From Tubiluchus corallicola (taxonomy: Eukaryota; Priapulida; Priapulimorpha; Priapulimorphida; Tubiluchidae), in contig JAQGDQ010000382.1 of NCBI GenBank assembly GCA_030141605.1, positions 92,001-156,000 of the forward strand: a stretch of 64,000 nucleotides of DNA. Reading direction: 5' to 3'. How positions within the stretch are numbered: the first letter of the stretch is position 1; the number at the start of each line of letters is the position of its first letter. The notes under the pieces are model-generated. The model was not told where the DNA came from, did no database searches, and saw nothing but the letters and a program-made list of their open reading frames with translations. Positions 47,370 through 59,511 of the stretch are shown here, piece by piece. Made by a program: the position numbers and the translations under genes.

Positions 47370-50300
47370 ATATTTATATTGAGTCAATTCTATACTATCT
47401 ATCCTAATCAATTCTAATCTAATCTATTCTACCAATTCTATTGATAATTGCCGATGACAATGTGAGGAATTTACAAGGTCAGCGACTTGTAATCCAAGAA
47501 ACCTCAAAACTTTAGCAATCAGCATGGCTAAACTAGATGCGTGCTAAAACAGGTGCGACATCATACTGAGAAGTTATACTAGACAATTTTGCGATTGCGA
47601 TACCCGACTCTCTCCACCTATCAGAGGCGGGCACCTTTATAGGGTGCAAAGTCTATTCTTCTTTAACGCTGATCTTTTATTTGTCTTTTCCAAGTTTAAT
47701 ATCTTTATTTGTCTTTATCCTGTATTCCATACATTCGTTCACTAGATTTCTAATTTCCAGCAATCCTTCCTTTTCACTGTTCATTAATACATCTGAGTTC
47801 AAAATTTTTTTCCATTCTCCATATCTGTAACATCTAAGCATATGTTCAGTAGTGTCATCATCTTCCTCACACACTGGGCATAATAACTGATCCTTAAACT
47901 CATTCTTGTAGTTCCCTTTAACTTTAATCATATTCAGTCTTATTTTCAATATATCTTTAACCTCTTCTGGCTTGCATGTGTCTATGTAATTTTGTCGTTT
48001 CCATTCGGTATGCCTTAAAAATCTTAATTTAGTGCTGCTCCTGCATTTTTCTGCACATTCACTCTTTATACAACATTCAATCTTATTCTTTATTTCTTTC
48101 TTCCATTCAGACTTTTTCATGACCTTCACCCTTTCTTTATTAGCATCTACGGTATATTTTTTTGCAGTCTCAACTACTTCATTATACCATGACCTTTTAT
48201 GTACACTGTTTATTTGCATTTCGAGTACCTCTGATGCTAATCTCTTTGGTTTACTAATCAGTAAATTCCGATAGAACATCAATCTCCTATAATTTACTTT
48301 ATGTTTTAGAGGCCATATGCCTATTTCAGTTACTAATCCCCAGTATGGCATTGATTCACTAAGATTAAATAATGTTTTTAAAGCATTTGCTTGAATCATT
48401 TCTAATTTCTCCCAATCAGTTGCTGTCAAATTTGACCATGTCTCAGAACTATTTAGCACTGCACTCACTGAAAGAAGTTCGTACAGCATTAGTTTTACCC
48501 CTATTGAGCAATCTCCCACTTTCAGCTCACCTCCTATTGTATTGATGTAACTAATTATCATTTTGTTTTTCCCGGTTCGTTTTCCAAACATTATTTCATA
48601 ACTACCTTTTGTATTTATCCAATCTCCCAAATATTGGTATTCCTCTACTTCCTTAACCTCTCTGTTCCTTAGTGTCTCACATAATTCTGGAATCCTTTTC
48701 TTTCGTGTCATGTTAATTCTCATATATTGTGTTTTCTGCATATTGAATGATAATCTTTTGGTTCTTTCAATTTCTTGACAGTTTTTAATCATCTGCTTGA
48801 TTATAGTTTCTTGTCCTATTCCGGCAATATCGTCAATGAATTATAACATACCCACATGTATATTCCTGCCCATTACAGTCCCTGTTGTCACCATCTCATT
48901 AATCCGGTTTATTGCAGCACAACATAGTAATGGTCCCAGCACTGTTCCCTGTCGGACTATTTCATTTATTTCTATCTGGTCTGTTTTACCCAATGGTGTT
49001 TCTATAACTATTTCTGCAATTTCATTCAGTTTCTCGTGGTGATATGCCCATCCTCCATAATTCTGTCAATGCATCCTTCAACCACAACTTATCAAAACAC
49101 TTTTCTATGTCACAAAAAATTATGTACACTTCATTTTTATAAGGTGTACAGATGGTCATAGACCCCTCTGTTTTTTCTTCCGCCACATTGATGAACTCCT
49201 ATGTTTTCTTCAAATTTAACTATTATTCTATTTTTGATCACTTTTTAGTTTACTATTAGTTTACTGAAAATATTTGTTATGAACAGCCCTCGTCTATTTT
49301 TCATCTCTTTCTTGTCACCTTTTCCCTTATAAATTGACTTTATTTTCATTTGGGCCCATTGTTTCGGTATTTTCTTTTGCTTCATTATTTCATTCAGCAT
49401 TGCTGCTATACTATCAGTAAATCCTTTCCCTGCTTGTTTGATCATTTCATTCTTCCATCCTTGCATGTCTGGAGCATTTTTATTTTTTAATGATCGAACT
49501 GCTTCATTCACTTCACTGTTAGTAATTTCTTTTACTTCCTCCTCACTTGCCATTTGTTCAACATGTTTGAAAATTTGTTCAACCCTTGATTCTATCATTT
49601 GCTCATATTCATCCTCTGTCGGGAGTTGGAGTTAACAATTCTTCATAATACTTTTTAAAAATCAACTTAATTTTTCCTGGATCCTCTTGGATCTCACCTT
49701 GTTTATCTCTCGTTGCTATAGCTTCTTCCATTTTAGGTTTATCGATGCACTTTTTGAATTCCCAAAACAACTGCTGGTTAAGTTTTCCATTTACTGTAAT
49801 TGTCTTAACAGTTTTATTTATTCTATTTATTTGTTCCTTCCTTTGCACATCCCTCATCATGTTTTCTATTAATTCAATTTTTTATTTTTATCATTCTTTT
49901 TCTTTCAGTGTCTTCTTCATCGCTCATTTCACGTTTTAACTTACGTCTTTCTTTATTTAGCTTCCTTGACATTTTACTTCCATATTTTTGTTTCCTTTTT
50001 CCTTTTACTGAAAGGCACCTGTCTCTTACTACTGCAACTTGATTAATCCAACCACCATGTTTGCTCTGAACTGATCTGTTACTGCTCCATACTTTACTAA
50101 ATATTTGATCATCAGTTTCTTTTTTTGTATCTGTTCATTTTATTTTTATTAGACACTACTAATTTTTTTATCTCATCACTTTTATCTCTTTTCATTTTGC
50201 TAATCTCAACCCAATCAAATTCACTATATATTGTGTTGTGGTCTGTATATACAATTTTTTCTCGCCACTACAAGTCACTCTGTACACTCCATACAGTTTT

Positions 50301-50480
50301 TGTTCATCAACAAGTGTAAACCTATGTGCATTTACATCATTTGCACTTATTATTATATAATCAATAACAGATTTTTTCCCAGCTTCTTCTCTTGTCCAAA
50401 TTCTTGACAATTGATGAAAATCGTCAAGCTTCTTCTCTTGACAATTGATGAAAATTTAATGGCAATTTACTTTATCAATG
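47370..50480 (-). mobile_element. LINE of a second clade, decayed, with C-terminal zinc knuckle
   Basis: Minus strand. 50410-50192: endonuclease end (WTREEAGKKSVIDYIIIS). 49860-49609: linker. 49598-49245: RT start (NAPDMQGWKNEMIKQAGKGF, WAQMKIKSIYKGKGDKKE). RT core to 48830 is frameshifted (EIVRQGTVLGPLLCCAAINR; FIDDIAGIG catalytic box intact but with a stop two residues upstream). 48792-47677 is a 371-residue open C-terminus with YQYLGDWINTKGSYE, AVLNSSETWSNLTATDWEKL and CPVCEEDDDTTEHMLRC (C-x2-C...H-x4-C). A pyrimidine-rich ATTCTAATCT run at 47380-47440 may be the tail. Sequence and motifs differ clearly from the PHD-type LINEs nearby. Confidence 0.85.
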
Positions 50481-51009
50481 TCTGACCGGAAAATTTAGCA
50501 AGTTTTACTGAGTTTTATTAAGAAATTGCCCGTTTGCAAGCATACATATTAATTTTTTAACTTTTTTGCCCATCTCTTACCTTTAGTTGCCACAAGCCTG
50601 TTTAGGACAATTTATAAATGTATAAAAGTTTTTAAGCTGTAATCCACGCTTAACGGTTGAGGATCTGCTAATTACCCAGCTTTGTAACAAACAACACGAT
50701 TGACACTGGATTGAAATTTACGAAAAACAACAATTTTTACGGTTTGGCAACGGGCCAAATTAGGTCACATGACCTTTACTATACTTCTGTCCTCTATCTT
50801 CCAAAATCATAACCAATTTGAAAGTACATTCTAGCGACCTGTATGAAGCAGCGCCTCAATTAAAAAACTTAGCAAAATAACACTGAATACTGATTAGCAC
50901 TCAGTCTGTGTACATAATCAAGCAAAAACATTAATGATAAAGACTAAAAACATCAGCTAATGCAGGGTCAGTTATGCTTACGGTGTAGAGTATACGATGT
51001 CATAATTAT
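50481..51009. other. Non-coding stretch
   Basis: Nothing recognised. Just left of it, 50398-50455 holds a short tandem duplication (TTGACAATTGATGAAAAT twice). Confidence 0.5.
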
Positions 51010-51389
51010 TAGGTGGATGATGATGATAGAGGAGGGGGTGTAAATGACGAGTTATTAATACGGTGACCATTCTTTACTAGAAATTGAATTCGAATCGAAT
51101 CGAATTTGAGACTTTCGAACTTTCGAATCAAACCGAACTTCAGTATGTCAAATTCGAATTGAGATTGAAAGACTTTTGAACAAGTTTTCGAACCACCAGT
51201 AAAAATGAGTCTTATGAAGATGATGCATGTTACTTGATTTTGTTCTGCAGTAAAACTACTAATAATTTGTTTGAAAATGTGCACAGAGTTCATAACTAAA
51301 TTATGCTGACTGCATGATGTTTCAATGATTAAAAAACTCGTCGAATCAAATTCGAACGTTCAAACTCGAATGTTCGATGCTCAAGCCTA
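51010..51389. mobile_element. hAT-like MITE, copy 2
   Basis: The right end GATGCTCAAGCCTA and left TAGGTGGATGATG are diverged ends of the same family as 32719-33117. The interior, read inverted, aligns well (TTCAAACAAATTATTAGTAG; AAGTAACATGCATCAT). Confidence 0.68.
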
Positions 51390-51692
51390 GTTATTAATAG
51401 TACAAAACAATTCATTGCACAATCAGTTGAGAAACTATCATGCCCTCAGTATTATTTTTGTGCAGCAGGCTTAATAAAATTATTGTGCATTTCGTTCTGC
51501 CTGCAATATTTATAAAGTCAAACGAAACCCTCACTATTATAAGCTTTCACAACTTAAAATCCTCCAGTCATTACGAATATTCAATTTATTTTAGCATCTA
51601 AAGCTTTTGACTTTTGATTTTGATATTTTGATTCACGTCCTTGTTAGCGGCATTATATTTGAAGAATCGATAGACGTAGACGAATGACATTA

Positions 51693-51696
51693 NNNN
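51693..51696. other. Assembly gap (NNNN)
   Basis: Four unresolved bases directly at the 3' end of the LINE that starts at 51697. Confidence 0.99.
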
Positions 51697-52444
51697 ATTC
51701 AATTATTTATTATCTCCGTTAGAACGATAAAAATACAGTATAAAGAATACATGAAATATTTTGAAACAAAGGAGAAGGGCAGCGAAGAACCCGTAGGTTA
51801 TCAAGTCAGCCACCCTTAAATAGTTATGATTAAATAAACTTAATTATGGCATCGTTATCCATTTAAATTTGTATTCGGTTGATGTGTGTTAATTTGGCAA
51901 TTGAATGATAGGTATCGTAATACTGTAGAACATATCGTTTAAATAACGAAAGATTTACAATTCTAAAATAGTGTGAATCATGCGAAGCAAACACAATAAA
52001 AATAACTTGAGATTTTTAAGATAACAGAAAATGCATAATTTGAGCATTAACTAAAAAATCCGGCAAAAAAACAAAAAACAGTAGAATGATCAACCAAAGC
52101 TGTCGAGAAAAAAATATAATAGATTAAACCAAGGAAAAATAAGCCAAATATAAATCATACAAAACAAAACAAGAAACAGAAGCAAATAAGAAAAAACAAA
52201 TCTGAAATGTTGTAATAATAACATCAATGACTGAATTTGTTGAGAAAGAAAATATAATAAATTAAACCATCGAAAAACTATTTCAACTGGAAATCAGACA
52301 AAATGAAATCAAAATATAACAAAAACTTATACAAAATCTTTAAGTGTCGTAGCAATGAAAAAAATATGTATAGTATTACAAGTATATAAGCAAAATGTCT
52401 CATTTATTTGTATCCTGCAATAAGTTGTTTTTTATAGTTTAAAA

Positions 52445-55400
52445 TTAACTTTTTGTAGTTACTGGACTTAACTGGTCTGGTAATGAATTCCACAGCAAAG
52501 ATCCTTGGTGTTTTAAAGAATTCTGGCCTTTAGATGAGTTAAATCTTTCAATAAAATAAGATTGGGTTGTAGCAAACCTAGTAGAGTGGTGATGCATGTG
52601 ACATGCCAAAGTATAATAATTGCTGAAGAGATCTGGAAGTGAATTATTTTTGAATTTATGTACAAACTTGAGCAATTCTAATTTATACAGATCATGTACT
52701 TTTAGTAGATTTAGCTGCAAATACAAAGGTGTTACATGTTCCCTTTTGCTAGTAAATGTTATAAGTTTGATAATCTTGTTTTGTTTAGAAACCAATGATT
52801 TTAAGACCGATGCTGAAGCACTACCCCAGGCGAGAATGCCAGGCCTCAGATATGGCATGACAAGAGAAAAATATAAGAACCGTAGTGCATCTACATTTAT
52901 GTAGTGTCGTATTCTAGCTAATACTCCACTTAATTTGCTAATTTTGTTGACTATATGCTGAACATGTGTTTTCCAAGTAATTCTACTATCTATAAATGTA
53001 CCAAGATATTTGATTTCTTGTGTAGATTGAATAGTACAACCTCCCATATTTATGTTTAAACTATTGTTATGTTGCTTGTTTCCAATTAACATATATTTTG
53101 TTTTTTTATAATTTATCGATAGCTTATTTGCTTGCATCCATTTTATTAATATTGTCCAGTTCCACATTTACTGAATGTTCTAATGTTTTGATATTTTGGT
53201 GTGATAAAAATAAGTTTGTATCGTCTGCAAACAATCTGGTGTTAAATTGCGAACAAGATGGCAGATCGTTAATATATAAAAGAAATAACAATGGACCCAA
53301 TGTAGAACCCAATGATGTTATATCAGCGAGTTTAGATTCCGATGAGTCAATAGACGTAAACTGTTTCCTATTAGTAAGGTAAGACGTGAAAAGCGCAAAA
53401 GGACGTCCCCTGATACCATAGTATGATAACTTATATAACAAAATGTCATGTTGTACCGTGTCGAATGCTTTCGATAAATCTAAAAATATAGCACAAGTAG
53501 TTTTCCCCTTATCAATATTCGCAAGAAAGTTTTCAATTATTTCTGACACAGCTAAAGATGTAGAATGATTTTTTCTGAATCCAAATTGGAATTTAGTTAA
53601 AATTTGTTCTTTTAAAAGAAATTTAGCTAGCCTAGAGTAAATTAATTTTTCAAAAATCTTTGATATGGGAAATAAGAGAGATATTGGCCTATAATTAGTG
53701 GGATTAATGGGAGAATCAGATTTGTAAATCGGGATTATTTTTGCAATTTTCAACACGTCAGGATAGATACCCTCTTCTACACATTTATTGAACAGCATAG
53801 TTAATAATGGAGTAATAATGGACTGTGAAATTTTAAAAAACTGATTCGAGATGTTTTCGGGTCCTGCTGATTTATTGGTTTTCAATGCAGCAATAGCAGA
53901 GGAAACTTCATACTCGATAATTGGCGCAAAAAAGAAGGAGTTCTGATTAGGCATTCTAAGGAAAGAATCAAATGTTATTGGAGTAGGTGGTACTTTTTTT
54001 ACCATATCAGAACCAACCGATGCAAAATAATTATTCATGAATTCACAGATAGCAGGGGGTTCCGTAATCTCAGCATGATTTATTACTAGTTTGGTTGGAG
54101 TTATGCGCTGCTTGTTTTGTCCATTGATCAAATCATTCAATGTTGCCCAAGTCTTTCTAATATTAGTTTTATTATCATGTAGTAAAGTACAATAATAATT
54201 TCTTTTGGCTAAATTTATGAGATGATTAAGTTTATTAGAAAATTGTTTATACTGATTAATTTTTAAGATACTAGTTGTAGTCTTACAGTCCTTGTATAAT
54301 CTACTTTTAGTTTTTATTGACACAAGAATACCTTTAGTTAACCATGGCTTGGAGAAAGTTACTTTTTCAGTTCTTGACAATGTCTTAAGTGGGGCATGTT
54401 TATTAAGAACTTCTTGATATATTTGGAAAAAGGTACAGAAGGCAGAATTAGTTGGCACCTCGGAAAAGTCAACAGCATCGATCTTATTTTGCAAATCCTC
54501 CAGAAATAAAATCATGTTAAAATTCCGTTTATCCCTGATTTTAATTTTCTTTTTAACCATTAAGTTACCAATATTTTTAATAATAGCAAACACTGGTAGA
54601 TGTTCCGACACTTCATAAAGTATAATACCAGCCAGATATAATTGGATTAGATAGATTATTTGTATATATATGGTCAATAAGTGTCTGAGAATGGTGTGTT
54701 ATTCGAGTTGGTCGTGTTACTAATGGAAAAAACTGATTAGAGTAAAGTAAATTCAAATAATTATGTTTTTTCTTCTATTTGCATAAGATTTAGATTAATA
54801 TCGCCACAGATATAACAAGTCTTTCCTGACTTGTTATTGGCTGATAATATAGAGTCCATCTCGCTGTGAAAATGATGGACATTGGTATTTGGGTGTCGAT
54901 AGATCACTCCAAATGTGATTGGTTTCTTTTTACCAGGTACTTCAACATCAAGCCACATATCCTCAACTTGTATACAGGATTTTTGAGTAATGCTATTACC
55001 ATTCTTACTTGTAGTTACTATTTCTGTATCACAATTAATTTTGTACTCGTCTTTTACTGTATACCTCAAGCCCGATTTAAGATAAATAGCTACGCCACCT
55101 GCGCAAGTTTTAGAATCAACATGCAAGAAAGTATAGTTAGGTAAACTCGTTATAAAAGATTGATTAATTTCCTTCAATCTTGTTTCCGATATTCCAATAA
55201 TATCGGGAGGAACAGTAAAGTGCATGAGTACATCTAGCATATTAGAAAATCTCTTCTGAATACTATTGAGATTAAAATGTACTATTAATAAATCATTGTT
55301 AGACTTTTTTAGATTAGAATTCGTCTCTAGTGCATGCAAACTATAGTATTTACTATCAAACCTGGTAAGATGTGCATCAGGATCAGCATCATCCCATTTT

Positions 55401-55687
55401 GGTTTTGCGAGTGAAGGAAAATCAAGTAAAGAAGACAGACAGTATACATTTGTTAGATTTGAAAACAATTCGCATAAATCAGCATCATCAATACACTGAA
55501 AAGGCAAAGATTCATTTATACATTTTAAACAAAAGTAATTATCAGAAGACACAGCATAGTGATTAAATTCATTCACATTCAGCATGGTACACTTGAGGTG
55601 TGCCCACATGTTACAAACGTCACAACAGATACATTTTTGGTTATTTTTACAAGGTTTACAACAGGTTACACATGGAAATTTTTCCAT
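52445..55687 (-). pseudogene. LINE ORF2 (PHD finger, AP endonuclease, reverse transcriptase)
   Basis: 55687-54761: CVTCCKPCKNNQKCICCDVC...HLKC...CLKC finger (residues about 5-55), then endonuclease with IVHFNLNSIQKRF, IIGISETRLKEI, VIYRHPN and CGDINLNL. A frameshift near 54765 and another near 54610 break the domain end. RT 54600-53124: KSAGPENISNQFF, IPIYKSDSPINPTNYRPISL, FQFGFRKNHSTS, CAIFLDLSKAFDTVQHDILL, RLFADDTNLF (catalytic Asp pair intact). The usual GVPQGS turn reads TSLGST, a damaging change. A further frameshift near 53135 leads to the C-terminus 53167-52445 (KQNKIIKLITFTSKREHVTP). Confidence 0.88.
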
Positions 55688-55743
55688 TAATTAATTATGC
55701 TAGAATATAAATTTTGTGATGCAATAACACCTTGTATTGAGTT

Positions 55744-56420
55744 TTAAAGTTTACCTAGGTCCTCCTCACATTGAATTTCAATGACTTGGCTTGAATCATC
55801 TCTTCGCAAGAACATTTTCCCGTATTTTGTCCAGCAGTACTTCATTTTGTGGTCCTTAGCATAGTCCCTACATTGTTTGTGTAGTTTTCTCCTTGTTGAA
55901 GTCAAGGATTCGTTGATGTAGATGCGGTTATCAGTATACGATGCATAGTCAAGATTTTTAGTGCTTCCGGCATTTCTTCTAGCACCATAAAGTTCATCCC
56001 GTTTGTCACGTCTTGCGAATTTTACAATAATTCGTGGAGGCCCTCCATTTTTAGGTGCTGCCAATCTATGTGATGTACTAATATCTTGCGGGTGCACTTC
56101 CACTCCCATATTTCTGGCTACACTTAGCACTATGTCATTTGTAACTTCATGAGGAAGTACAGGAATTCCAGCTATCTCCAATGTGTCTCTACGCTCATAT
56201 TGTTCTAGTTTGTCTAGTTCACTTTCGGTAGTTTTTATTCTGTTTTGTAATGTTTTAACAGTAGTTTTCAGTACCTTGTTTTCGTCTCTCAAATGTTCCA
56301 TGTCTTGTTGTTATTTGTTCAGTTGTTCTTGAAAACCATCAAATTTGTGGCTTAGAAAATCTTGCGATTTGGTTACCTCAGCAAGTTCTCCCATAAGGTC
56401 ATCATGTGTGCAGTCGGAGG
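55744..56420 (-). pseudogene. LINE ORF1 (coiled coil, nucleic-acid-binding domain), one stop
   Basis: Open from 56301 to 55744, 185 residues: coiled coil (NKVLKTTVKTLQNRIKTTES), then YERRDTLEIAGIP, HRLAAPKNGGPPRIIVKFAR and RDKRDELYGARR, the pattern of LINE ORF1 RNA-binding domains. In the same frame upstream, DDLMGELAEVTKSQDFLSHK precedes a single TAA at about 56310, so the true ORF1 was longer and is interrupted once. Confidence 0.82.
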
Positions 56421-56460
56421 CCACCAAAGATGAGAAAACAACGTAGAATTAGATGATGCG

Positions 56461-56879
56461 CCCTCATAGAGAGAATGCGGGCTCGGTGAGGTCTACCTTG
56501 CGTACTTCGCGTTGAGCGCACACAATTGTGGGCATGATTCGGATTTTGCGCACAGGGCTATGGTTACGCGCGAAATTCAACCAAGAACAGAAAATGGCTG
56601 CTGCATACAAGACTGTTGTAGTATCCGATGTGAATGATTGAGTTCGAGTGATCAAACAACATGAATTGGATACTACAACTCATTATGTAGTTGAGTCGCA
56701 GCAGAAGCGATGACGTCGGTAAGTGTCTATAGTCTTGGAGTACAATAGTGTCATGGCCAAGTGAGTTGTGGCACATGGCAGGCGTTTGCAAATTATATGT
56801 TAATAATAATTAGTAAAATATTTTGAAAAGAAAGGCAGTGTTGGCAATGAACTTCTCAAAATTAAAAAAAGACAGCTAG
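56461..56879. other. Leader/flank between opposed LINEs
   Basis: GC-richer at 56461-56600, possibly the LINE 5' UTR. A 12-bp inverted pair GTTGTAGTATCC/GGATACTACAAC lies at 56615-56679. No gene. Confidence 0.45.
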
Positions 56880-58385
56880 TATAATGCCAACTAAAGTTCG
56901 TTACCAAGACACAACTTCATGTGACCCGCACCATAAAGCTAATGCTTTTAACAGTTTTTTTTGCAAGCATTGGTATATCACTGGCATCACGCATAACACA
57001 ACCCGAAAACTGTAAGTATACAGACTATTTAATGCATGCCCAAGGAAATTCTTTCTATATCACACCAGTTAGCGAAATCGAGAATTCCCAAGATATCGAG
57101 ATATCTATTGATAGACTAGATCCCAATAAAGCAAAAGGCCCTTATGACATCCCGATTACATATTTCAAAATGTCAAAAAACATAATTTTAACTCCGCTTA
57201 CAAATCTATTTAATGCGTCAATTCTGACTGGGACATTCCCCGACACTTTAAAACTGGCAAAAGTGATCCCCATATATAAAAAAGATGATCCAAATGAGCT
57301 GAACAACTACCGACCCATCTCACTCATATCACCCATTGCCAAAATTTTTGAGTCAATCTTATATAAACGCCTGATGACATATCTAATCAAAAATGATACA
57401 TTATCGTGTTTTCAATTCGGTTTCCGCAAAAATCATTCCACAATATTAGCAACTGCTGAAATCATGGACAATCTTCTGACAAACCTAGACAATAAATTAC
57501 TTACCTGCTGCATCTTTCTTGATTTAACAAAAGCTTTTGACATCGTTCAACACGACATTTTACTCAACAAAATGGACTATTATGGTATCCATGGAATCGC
57601 GTAAAAACTATTCCAGTCATATCTTACGAACAGACACCAATTTACGGTAGTTGACAATTTTGCCTACGACCTATGCCCAATACAATGTGGTGTACCTCAA
57701 GGATCCACCTTGGGTCCACTTCTTTTCCTGATATATATAAATGACCTCTCTCTTTGTACTAACATGGCAACACGACTTTTTGCTAATGACACTAACCTCT
57801 TCTTAGCAGACAACGACATGCATAATCTTGAGCTTAGAAGTAATGAAGAACTGATCAAAATTAACACATGGATGCGTACAAATAAGTTAACAGTAAACTA
57901 TAATAAAACAAAATCTGTGATCATAGGAAATGTATTTGAAAACAATGAAAACTCCATTATAACAGTATCCATGCAAGACTGTTCATTAGACATAAAATAT
58001 CTGGGTGTCTACATAGATGACACCCTTAATTGGTCAATACACATAAAAATATTACCTACAAAGTAAGCAAAGTTACAGGTATATTTTTTAAATTGAGGCA
58101 TTACTTGAGCATGGATATACTAAAAATGATTTACTTTGCCATTGTGTACCCACACATTAACTATTGTATCTTATCGTGGGGCACAGCAAAAAAATCTACT
58201 CTGAAACCACTTACAGCAGCACATAACAAAATTATCAAAACAATGACTTTTGCTTGCTTCCGAGATCATGCTACCCCTTCCTATTATGCTTTGCAATTAT
58301 TAAAAATTAATGAAATTGATAAGCTTGAGTTAGCGAAATTCATGTTCAACGATAAAATGGGCATTCTACCTAAATTATACGTAGA
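56880..58385 (+). mobile_element. 5'-truncated LINE RT (plus strand), broken
   Basis: 56880-56960 encodes KANAFNSFF and, across a T8 run that shifts frame, ASIGISLASRIT. RT follows: DPNKAKGPYDIPITYF, AKVIPIYKKDDPNELNNYRP, FQFGFRKNHSTILATAEIMD, CIFLDLTKAFDIVQHDILL. Stop at 57602. Then CGVPQGSTLGPLLFLIYIND and RLFANDTNLF, where the usual FADD has Asp replaced by Asn. A frameshift near 58050 precedes the C-terminus in the 58030 frame (IYFAIVYPHINYCILSWGTA). It ends at about 58385 inside the thumb, joined to Gypsy pol. Confidence 0.88.
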
Positions 58386-59511
58386 AATTGTTGATGTGCT
58401 AGATGCACCATGTGCAAAGCCTGCAAGTATGAATGACTCGAAGCGGCACCAGAAATTGAAATCTGGTATAAATCTTGATCACCTTGATGATTCCAAATGT
58501 GCCGTGATGGAAAAGTTGTTGTTCAATGAATTTTCTGATGTGTTCTCTGTCGATGGTGAATTGGGACATGTGTCTCAGTGTGAACATGTGATAGAAACAG
58601 CTGGACCACCTATAAAACAGAAGCCTTACAGGTGTCCTGTGCACCTTCGAGCTGAAGTGCAAAATCAGATTGATACCATGCTTGAAAGAGGTATAATTTC
58701 TGAATCACAGTCGCCGTGGACAAGTCCAATTATTCTTGTTCGTAAAAAGAATAATGAATATAGATTTTGCGTGAATTACATTAAGTTGAATAGTGTAACG
58801 AAGAAGGACAGTCATCCTTTGCCCCGGATGGATGAATTGCTTGCAAAGTGTAGTGCTGGCAATTCTGGCTGGTTTACATTAATTGACCAAAAGTCTGGAT
58901 ATTTCCAGTTGCCCTTGGAAAAATCTTCAAGAGAAAAATCTGCATTTGTAGTTGAAGATGGGCTTTATGAATTTAAAGTCTGTCCGTTTGGTCTATCTAA
59001 TATGCCTGGAAGCTTTCAACGTATGCTGTACCGTATCTTGCAAGGGCTAGGTACAACTGCTTTGATCTATATTGATGATTGCTTAATTGTAAGCCCAACT
59101 TTTGAACAACATGTTGATGATTTGCAGAGATTTCAACAGTACAATTTAAAACTTGGTATGGACAAATGTAAATTTGCATGTGAAGAAGTGGATTTCCTTG
59201 GTCATCGTGTCAGTAGAAAGGATATCCAACCTACTGAAGACAAAGTGCTTGCTATTAAAAACTGGCCGGTCTCTGTAAATGTTCATGAAGTATGTCAATT
59301 TCATGGATTTTGCTCTTACTTTCGTCATTTTGTGAAGGACTTTGCTGTGATTGCAATGCTGCTTACTGATCTGACTCGCAAAGATGTGCCATTCTTGTGG
59401 AGTCTTGAATGCCAACATGCCTTCGATGAATTAAAGAGAAGATTGATGAGTGAGCCTATTTGTGAGAGACTACTACTTCATGATGCCCAAAGTCAAAAAA
59501 TTCATGTTTGA
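58030..59511 (+). CDS. 493-residue chimeric ORF: LINE RT C-terminus fused to Gypsy RT
   Basis: Residues 1-118 are LINE RT C-terminus (HNKIIKTMTFACFRDHATPS, then KFMFNDKMGILPK). From about residue 119 (58385) the frame continues as Gypsy pol: linker with CAVMEKLLFNEFSDVFS, KPYRCPVHLRAEVQNQID, SPWTSPIILVRKKNNEYRFC, TLIDQKSGYFQL, CPFGLSNMPGSFQRML and the catalytic YIDD (IYIDDCLIVS), LGHRVSRKDIQPTEDKV. It ends 15 residues into an inserted sequence at 59485. The fusion most simply reflects one element inserting into or recombining with another; no protein function is implied. Confidence 0.85.
   Translation: MVNTHKNITYKVSKVTGIFFKLRHYLSMDILKMIYFAIVYPHINYCILSWGTAKKSTLKPLTAAHNKIIKTMTFACFRDHATPSYYALQLLKINEIDKLELAKFMFNDKMGILPKLYVEIVDVLDAPCAKPASMNDSKRHQKLKSGINLDHLDDSKCAVMEKLLFNEFSDVFSVDGELGHVSQCEHVIETAGPPIKQKPYRCPVHLRAEVQNQIDTMLERGIISESQSPWTSPIILVRKKNNEYRFCVNYIKLNSVTKKDSHPLPRMDELLAKCSAGNSGWFTLIDQKSGYFQLPLEKSSREKSAFVVEDGLYEFKVCPFGLSNMPGSFQRMLYRILQGLGTTALIYIDDCLIVSPTFEQHVDDLQRFQQYNLKLGMDKCKFACEEVDFLGHRVSRKDIQPTEDKVLAIKNWPVSVNVHEVCQFHGFCSYFRHFVKDFAVIAMLLTDLTRKDVPFLWSLECQHAFDELKRRLMSEPICERLLLHDAQSQKIHV

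Larger units (their letters stand above)
51697..56460 (-). mobile_element. Nearly full-length two-ORF LINE (PHD-endonuclease-RT)
   Basis: About 4.76 kb on the minus strand: GC-richer leader, ORF1 (to 55744), a 56-nt gap, ORF2 (55687 to 52445), and an A-rich 3' UTR with the GGGTGGCTGACTTG...CTTCGCTGCCC block (51776-51822). ORF2 carries a PHD-like finger, AP endonuclease and RT with FADD, which fits the CR1/L2/jockey superfamily. ORF1 and ORF2 are each broken a few times. The Ns at 51693 sit at its 3' end, so its tail and target duplication cannot be read. Confidence 0.9.

Noticed and set aside
56615-56679. 12-bp inverted pair GTTGTAGTATCC / GGATACTACAAC as a possible hairpin RNA
   Set aside because: Arms are short and the 41-nt loop is large; expected by chance at low frequency and no other support.
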